A stretch of DNA of 64,000 nucleotides, taken from the NCBI RefSeq assembly GCF_019504385.1, contig NZ_CP080590.1, positions 3,390,001 through 3,454,000 of the forward strand, in the 5' to 3' direction. Within the stretch, counting starts at the first letter, position 1; each line of letters opens with the position of its first letter. The DNA comes from Devosia salina. Lineage in GTDB: Bacteria > Pseudomonadota > Alphaproteobacteria > Rhizobiales > Devosiaceae. Below the pieces are notes generated by a model. It searched no databases, was not told where the DNA came from, and was given only the letters and a program-made list of their open reading frames with translations. The translations under genes were made by a program, and so were the position numbers. Below are positions 59,992-64,000 of this stretch, piece after piece.

Positions 59992-60274
59992 TTGAGGAGA
60001 TCGCGGATGGAGTCAAGCGGAATGTGCTCGACCGAGGGAGCACTACGGCCGTGCAACGATTTCACCGCACACGGGCCCGGGCTGGCGCGACATTGTCCTG
60101 CCTGCTTTCGCACGGGCCTTTTAGAGGCTGCCCGAGCAGCACTGGCGCGGGGGCGGTTCCACCCGATCCCATCCCTGTGACGGAAAAGGCCACCCTCTGC
60201 CTTCGGCAAGTGTCGCCCGCCGCCGGGACGCGTTTGCGCGCGATCAACAAGGCCGATCCGGTAAGCGGCACCTT

Positions 60275-60288
60275 TTGACTGAAATCAA
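60275..60288. promoter_or_regulatory. FNR/FixK-type box upstream of the Crp/Fnr gene
   Basis: TTGACTGAAATCAA matches TTGAT-N4-ATCAA at nine of ten fixed positions and lies 98 bases before the regulator's ATG. The rest of the 433-base gap at 59954-60386 holds no gene that I can support. Confidence 0.65.
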
Positions 60289-60386
60289 GGAGTCCCCTGG
60301 GCGGTTCTGCGACGGTCTGCCGGGGTATCGGGGTCTTGCACGCCATTGCTCCCCGACACATGCCCGCCAATTGCGGAGAGGCGAAA

Positions 60387-61220
60387 ATGGGCAAGATCGA
60401 AGGCATAGCCAACCAGGCGAACCGATGTGCCCGTTGCCGGGCTTCTGTAAGGTCCGTTTGCAGCCTGACGGACTGTGCGATCCATTCAGACATAGCGGCC
60501 TTATCCGGCCGGCGATTGGTCGCCGCGGGACAGACCATCCTGGCCAATGGAGGGCAGGCCGCCTTGGTGGGCACGGTGCTGGCAGGCATTCTCAAGGTGT
60601 CCAAGACCCTGCCCGATGGCAGAGAGAGGATCGTCTCCCTGCTGTACCCGGGAGACTTCTTCGGTCAATTGTTCACCGCCTCGATGGACTTTGCAGTGGA
60701 GGCGGCCACAGACGCAGAGCTCTGCGTCGCCGATCGGCTGCGCTACGAGAGCGTGATAAGGCGCCACCCAATTCTGGAGCACGCAATCCTCCAGTCAACA
60801 TCCAGGGCCCTGGCAGTTGCGAGGGAGAGCGCGCTGCTGCTCAGTTGCCTGAACTCATTGGAGCGGGTGGCGACCTATCTGCTGGTCACGACGGGCCGTC
60901 GGGATCATTTGTTGCAGGAAGCAAAGCTGCAGACGAGCCATTCGGTGGCCGCGCTGGGGATCTCGCGAGCCGATGTGGCAAGCTATCTGGGCACCACTAT
61001 CGAAACCATCAGCCGGCACTTGCATTACCTGGAAGACAAGGGCGTCATCCTGATCCTCGACAGCAGCCATTTCGAAGTTCTCGATAGAGACAGGCTGCAG
61101 ACGATTGCCGGCGTGAGCGACGACGACCTCAGGCTGTTCATGCCGGCCGAGTTGACCAGAACCTCTGAAAGCCGCCATTTGCAGACAGCGATTGTGCTGC
61201 CACTTCACCGGTCCAAATAG
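60387..61220 (+). CDS. Crp/Fnr family oxygen-responsive regulator, FnrN type
   Basis: This 277-residue regulator has an N-terminal cysteine motif C14-x2-C17-x7-C25 (C30 further on) and a central C113 in ELCVADR, as in FnrN/FNR proteins that hold an oxygen-labile [4Fe-4S] cluster. The cyclic-nucleotide-like barrel is at about 45-150 and the helix-turn-helix at about 195-220 (ISRADVASYLGTTIETISRHLHYLE). ATG 60387 has GGAGAGG upstream; longer starts lack similarity. FNR boxes lie before this gene and before the DUF883-like gene nearby. Confidence 0.9.
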   Translation: MGKIEGIANQANRCARCRASVRSVCSLTDCAIHSDIAALSGRRLVAAGQTILANGGQAALVGTVLAGILKVSKTLPDGRERIVSLLYPGDFFGQLFTASMDFAVEAATDAELCVADRLRYESVIRRHPILEHAILQSTSRALAVARESALLLSCLNSLERVATYLLVTTGRRDHLLQEAKLQTSHSVAALGISRADVASYLGTTIETISRHLHYLEDKGVILILDSSHFEVLDRDRLQTIAGVSDDDLRLFMPAELTRTSESRHLQTAIVLPLHRSK

Positions 61221-61285
61221 CGTGATCTCGCTGCAAGGAGCGCGTGACACGGAGGGTGGCGCTGCAGCCGCCGCCCCGTCGAATT

Positions 61286-61612
61286 TCAGCGCCGATGGGT
61301 AACCTCTGAGAGCAGGAAGCCGACGACCGACGCCAGGCCGATGGCGATCAGCGGCTGTGTCCGCACGGTCTGCTCGAGCTTTGCCTCGAGCTTCATGAGC
61401 CGGCTGGCAGCATTGGCAGACATGTCCTGACCTTCATGCATCAGGTTGGCGATACCCTCCTGCGCGTCCTCGCGGATACCGGCTACGCGACGTTCCGCCA
61501 GCTTGGACAATGTCGCCGCGATCGCCGCAACATCGCTCTGCAACTCGGCGATCTGAGACCCCAGGTCGGGCTCGCCTGCCATTGCTCTCTTCAGTAGTTC
61601 GGGAGTGGCCAC
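61286..61612 (-). CDS. DUF883/YqjD-like membrane-anchored protein
   Basis: This 108-residue protein has a long amphipathic helix (about 15-85) and a C-terminal membrane helix (TQPLIAIGLASVVGFLLSEV) followed by THRR, the layout of ElaB/YqjD/DUF883 proteins that anchor to the inner membrane. In E. coli YqjD binds ribosomes in stationary phase. A near-perfect FNR box lies 59 bases upstream with a -10-like TAGATT at the right distance, so it is probably induced at low oxygen. Confidence 0.8.
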   Translation of the reverse strand: MATPELLKRAMAGEPDLGSQIAELQSDVAAIAATLSKLAERRVAGIREDAQEGIANLMHEGQDMSANAASRLMKLEAKLEQTVRTQPLIAIGLASVVGFLLSEVTHRR

Positions 61613-61670
61613 TTGTATCTCCTTTCGGGTTTGGTTCGACCCAATCTAGCGGCCGGACGCCGGCACCTAT

Positions 61671-61684
61671 TGATGGCCGTCAAC
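61671..61684 (-). promoter_or_regulatory. FNR box upstream of the DUF883-like gene
   Basis: TTGATGGCCGTCAA matches TTGAT-N4-ATCAA at nine of ten fixed positions. On the minus strand a -10-like TAGATT (61649-61644) follows so that the box would be centred about 41.5 bases before the start of transcription, the class II FNR position. Confidence 0.65.
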
Positions 61685-61762
61685 ACCTCTGGGGACACCG
61701 TGGCGCTGGCTCAACGGCCAGCGGGTCTTGGCTGGTGCGACGCAGCGCGCCGTGCGGCAGCT

Positions 61763-62179
61763 TCAGCGCCAATAGGCGCGGAGAAGAATACCGCCGCCAA
61801 CAGCGATAAGCGCGAGTGGCCAAAGCATGCCCCAGGCGAAATCGAAAATCAGCGCCGCTGCGATGACAAGGAGCGTTGCAGCACCCAGGATGGCGGCGAT
61901 GGTTTCGCCATTGAGTTTGCCATCGCGTTGATACGCGTTCCACGCAGCAAACGAGGCGCCGAGAGCCGGGACGAGCAGAAAGATGGTCCACCACTTTTCC
62001 GGAACGGGGTAGCCGAAATTCTGCGCCAGGAAGATCACGCCCAGCAGCACGAGGAGCACCCCGCCCATGCCCGGTCCGATCCATCCATAACGGCTGACCA
62101 GTCGTTGGCGCCGTTCGGCCCGACGCGCTTCGCGCCAATCAGCGTTCGGTGGTGGCGACGGAGATTGAAGATCGTCCAT
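61763..62179 (-). CDS. Hypothetical membrane protein (138 aa)
   Basis: This protein has a charged N-terminus rich in Arg (about 1-30) and four hydrophobic segments (about 34-54, 65-80, 95-113 and 115-135). It resembles small LiaF-/DUF5668-like membrane domains (GVLLVLLGVIFLAQNFGY, then WPLALIAVGGGILL), but this is only a pattern match. Function is unknown. It lies upstream of the DUF883-like gene on the same strand, separated by the FNR-box region. Confidence 0.6.
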   Translation of the reverse strand: MDDLQSPSPPPNADWREARRAERRQRLVSRYGWIGPGMGGVLLVLLGVIFLAQNFGYPVPEKWWTIFLLVPALGASFAAWNAYQRDGKLNGETIAAILGAATLLVIAAALIFDFAWGMLWPLALIAVGGGILLRAYWR

Positions 62180-62417
62180 GCTATTCTCCCTGCCTGGCCC
62201 GCATGTGGCAGGCGCCGGCCCTTGGCAAAAATCGCAGATGACCAGCTTTGTCAGCCAGACCGCAGCGGCCGCATCAGGCTGTCGCTCTGCTGCGTCTCGA
62301 TGTGGTCCCGTAACCTAGCGGCGCGGCGCGCAAGGGGCCTTGATGCCCGTCAAAATCACGCCCTGGCGACCGTCGGAAATCGTGCGGGCTCCCCACCCCA
62401 TCACCCCGACATGCCGG

Positions 62418-62807
62418 CTAGGGCTGCAGTTCGAAATAGGGATCGTCCGCATTCTTGAACTCGCAGGGATTTCCGTCCGGGTCCGAAAAGATGGCGATCG
62501 TACCCCACTCGAACCGCAGGACTTCGACATCGATCCCAAGCCCTGCAATGCGATCGGCTGCACGATCGACATCGGGCACATCAAATCGCAAGACCACCGG
62601 GTTGGTTTCGGCGCCCTTGCGAAGGCCAGACGTCACGCCACCCCGCTCCACCATCAGGTAGCTGTCGGCACCAAAATGGAAGCAGAACAGATCCGGCTTC
62701 TGGTACCACAACTTCAACGAGAGCACGTCTTGATAGAATTTGACGCACTCGGCAATCTTCTCCGTCTTGAGGATAATCCCGAACCGGGCGGGGTTCACGT
62801 CTTGCAT
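62418..62807 (-). CDS. VOC family protein (glyoxalase/bleomycin-resistance fold)
   Basis: This 129-residue protein has two beta-alpha-beta-beta-beta repeats: RFGIILKTEKIAECVKFYQDVLSLKL at the start, and VVLRFDVPDVDRAADRIAGLGI and FSDPDGNPCEFKN in the second half. Possible metal ligands are the Glu near the end (CEF) and residues on the first strand, but they cannot be fixed. VOC proteins include dioxygenases, isomerases and resistance proteins; no substrate is implied by its neighbours. GGAGGA lies before the ATG. Confidence 0.85.
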   Translation of the reverse strand: MQDVNPARFGIILKTEKIAECVKFYQDVLSLKLWYQKPDLFCFHFGADSYLMVERGGVTSGLRKGAETNPVVLRFDVPDVDRAADRIAGLGIDVEVLRFEWGTIAIFSDPDGNPCEFKNADDPYFELQP

Positions 62808-62865
62808 TTTGTCCTCCTGGCGACAGCTTCACAGCCGGAATAATCGAGGTGTTGAGGGTCGAAAA

Positions 62866-63876
62866 TCAATTGCAGCCGGCCTGATATCTATTGCTCGGGG
62901 CCGGACCAACCATTTCTGAGCGCGATAGACCAAGATCATTCAGCCGGTGTTCCGAAAGAGCGCAGAGGTCAACGGCGACGGTGCGCTTTCGGCGGCGGTC
63001 GGTCCCCGCATTCTTGGCCCGGCTTTGCGGCAGGCGATTGGCGATTTGCCCGGCCCAGACGGAAGCCAGGACGATGCCGCCGCCCAGGATTTGCAGCGGG
63101 GTCAGGGACTGGTGCAGCCACAGCCACCCAAGGGCAACAGCAACGATCGGGCTGACCATGCCCAGCATGGAGACGGCCGTTGGTTCCAGCCGAGCCAGCC
63201 CGCGAAACCACAGGCCATAGGATGCCGCCGCCCGGATCAGGCCGAGCCAGGCAAGGGCCATCCAATTGGCGGCGGACAAGGATGGCAGTGCCGGTTCAAC
63301 AAGCATGGCCAAAGGCAGAAGGACCAGGCCACCTGCCGTCAATTGCCAGGCCGTGAAGCGCAAAGCGGAGACCGGCGGAGCCCATTTCCGGCTCAGCACC
63401 GTGCCGGCGGCCATTGATGCCGCACCCAACGCCCCGGCCAGAATGCCCAGGGGATCGAGCGCAGCGGCGGGCCCCAGAAGCAGGAGCGCGACCCCGACTA
63501 CGCCGGCGACCGCCGCAATCACGGCGCCGCCCAGAATGGGCGTGCCGAGCCAGGCACGCGCCAATGCGATCACCATAAGCGCCTGAACGGCGCCAAGGGT
63601 TGCCGCCACACCGCCTGGCAGCCGCTCTGCGGCGATGAACAGCATGGTCCAGAACAGCCCGAAATTGAGGACACCAAGCACCAGTATGCGGCCAATCAGG
63701 GCAAGGGGTGGGACGCTGCGGGTGAGCGCCAGCAGCAGGATTCCCGCCGGCAGCGCCCGGAGCGCAGCCAGGGTCAGAGGGTGCCCAGCGGGGAGCGCCT
63801 CGGTGGTCACAATATAGGTGCTGCCCCATACTGCCGGTGCCAGGGCAGTCAGGAGAATATCGGATATCCGTGCCAT
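62866..63876 (-). CDS. EamA/DMT family transporter (RhaT/YdcZ-like)
   Basis: This 336-residue membrane protein has ten helices in two EamA repeats (about 5-135 and 145-285). WGSTYIVTTEALPAGHPLTLAALRALPAGILLL at the N-terminus is the EamA signature. The C-terminal 50 residues are polar, longer than usual. DMT transporters export amino acids or other metabolites; the substrate is unknown. It lies beside a partial gene at the right edge. Confidence 0.88.
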   Translation of the reverse strand: MARISDILLTALAPAVWGSTYIVTTEALPAGHPLTLAALRALPAGILLLALTRSVPPLALIGRILVLGVLNFGLFWTMLFIAAERLPGGVAATLGAVQALMVIALARAWLGTPILGGAVIAAVAGVVGVALLLLGPAAALDPLGILAGALGAASMAAGTVLSRKWAPPVSALRFTAWQLTAGGLVLLPLAMLVEPALPSLSAANWMALAWLGLIRAAASYGLWFRGLARLEPTAVSMLGMVSPIVAVALGWLWLHQSLTPLQILGGGIVLASVWAGQIANRLPQSRAKNAGTDRRRKRTVAVDLCALSEHRLNDLGLSRSEMVGPAPSNRYQAGCN

Positions 63877-63921
63877 TTTTGGGTTCCAGTGCCGGATGGT
63901 GCAGGATCGGGTCAGGTCGCC

Positions 63922-64000
63922 TCAGGCCGCGTCCCGTGCCCAATCCTCCTGTGCAAGCCGCCCTGCAACCCGGGCAACATGAGCGCCCTGGAAGCGGGCG
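63922..64000 (-). CDS. C-terminal fragment of an unidentified gene (runs off right edge)
   Basis: An open frame enters from the right edge and ends at TGA 63922, coding ARFQGAHVARVAGRLAQEDWARDAA. The composition is that of a typical C-terminal helix, and the stop is 45 bases before the EamA gene on the same strand. Too little is present to name it. Confidence 0.4.
   Translation of the reverse strand, partial: ARFQGAHVARVAGRLAQEDWARDAA

Noticed and set aside
62200..62240. Possible third FNR site (TTGGCAAAAATCGC) before the 138-residue membrane protein
   Set aside because: Both outer arm pairs mismatch; only six of ten fixed bases fit.
62315..62584. Minus-strand frame of 89 codons overlapping the VOC gene
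   Set aside because: It overlaps the well-supported VOC gene in another frame and has no motif.

Overview
The window is about 64 kb of GC-rich alphaproteobacterial chromosome, most like Hyphomicrobiales and plausibly Devosia or a relative. The lineage call rests on RcdA (DUF1465), TrcR (DUF1013), DUF1192 and DUF465 proteins, a split NAD(P) transhydrogenase (pntAA-pntAB-pntB) behind a tiny aa3-oxidase subunit IV gene, and an FnrN-type regulator. The genus is inference. No rRNA, tRNA, CRISPR array, transposase or prophage gene was recognised.

Layout. 1-3.3 kb: thiamine import (thiB, thiP running off the left edge) behind a TPP riboswitch, divergent from thiamine pyrophosphokinase. 3.4-18.2 kb: housekeeping and cell-cycle genes (MsbA-like ABC exporter, rpmE, YciI, YnfA, rcdA, quinone reductase, trcR, Kef antiporter, TauE/SafE, pepF, pntAA/pntAB/pntB). 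18.2-31.1 kb: LysE exporter, a membrane hydrolase, soxR with a divergent SoxR-box gene, SlyX, FrnE-like DsbA, hydrolases, Bcr/CflA MFS, rpsU, purEK, two divergent DUF465 genes, an NtrC-type regulator and an outer-membrane beta-barrel.

31.1-48.2 kb is the most striking region, a two-armed phosphonate locus. The minus-strand arm reads phnF-G-H-I-J-K-L-M and then its own phnC-D-E-E importer. The plus-strand arm has a second, canonical-looking phnM, phnN, a hexapeptide acyltransferase and a second phnC-D-E-E importer. PhnF-like palindromes and PhoB-box-like direct repeats sit at the promoters, so phosphate starvation plus a PhnF ligand probably control it. The PhnJ here keeps only one of the four C-terminal cysteines that hold the Fe-S cluster and do the chemistry in E. 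coli PhnJ.

48.2-64 kb: a DevBCA-type ABC exporter, a TerC/TerB pair, a ROK-controlled operon (regulator, M20 deacylase/peptidase, sugar-type ABC importer and YhfX-like PLP enzyme) whose substrate is unknown, an FnrN regulator with FNR boxes at its own gene and at a DUF883-like gene, and small membrane, VOC and EamA genes. Interspersed palindromic repeats lie in several intergenic gaps.
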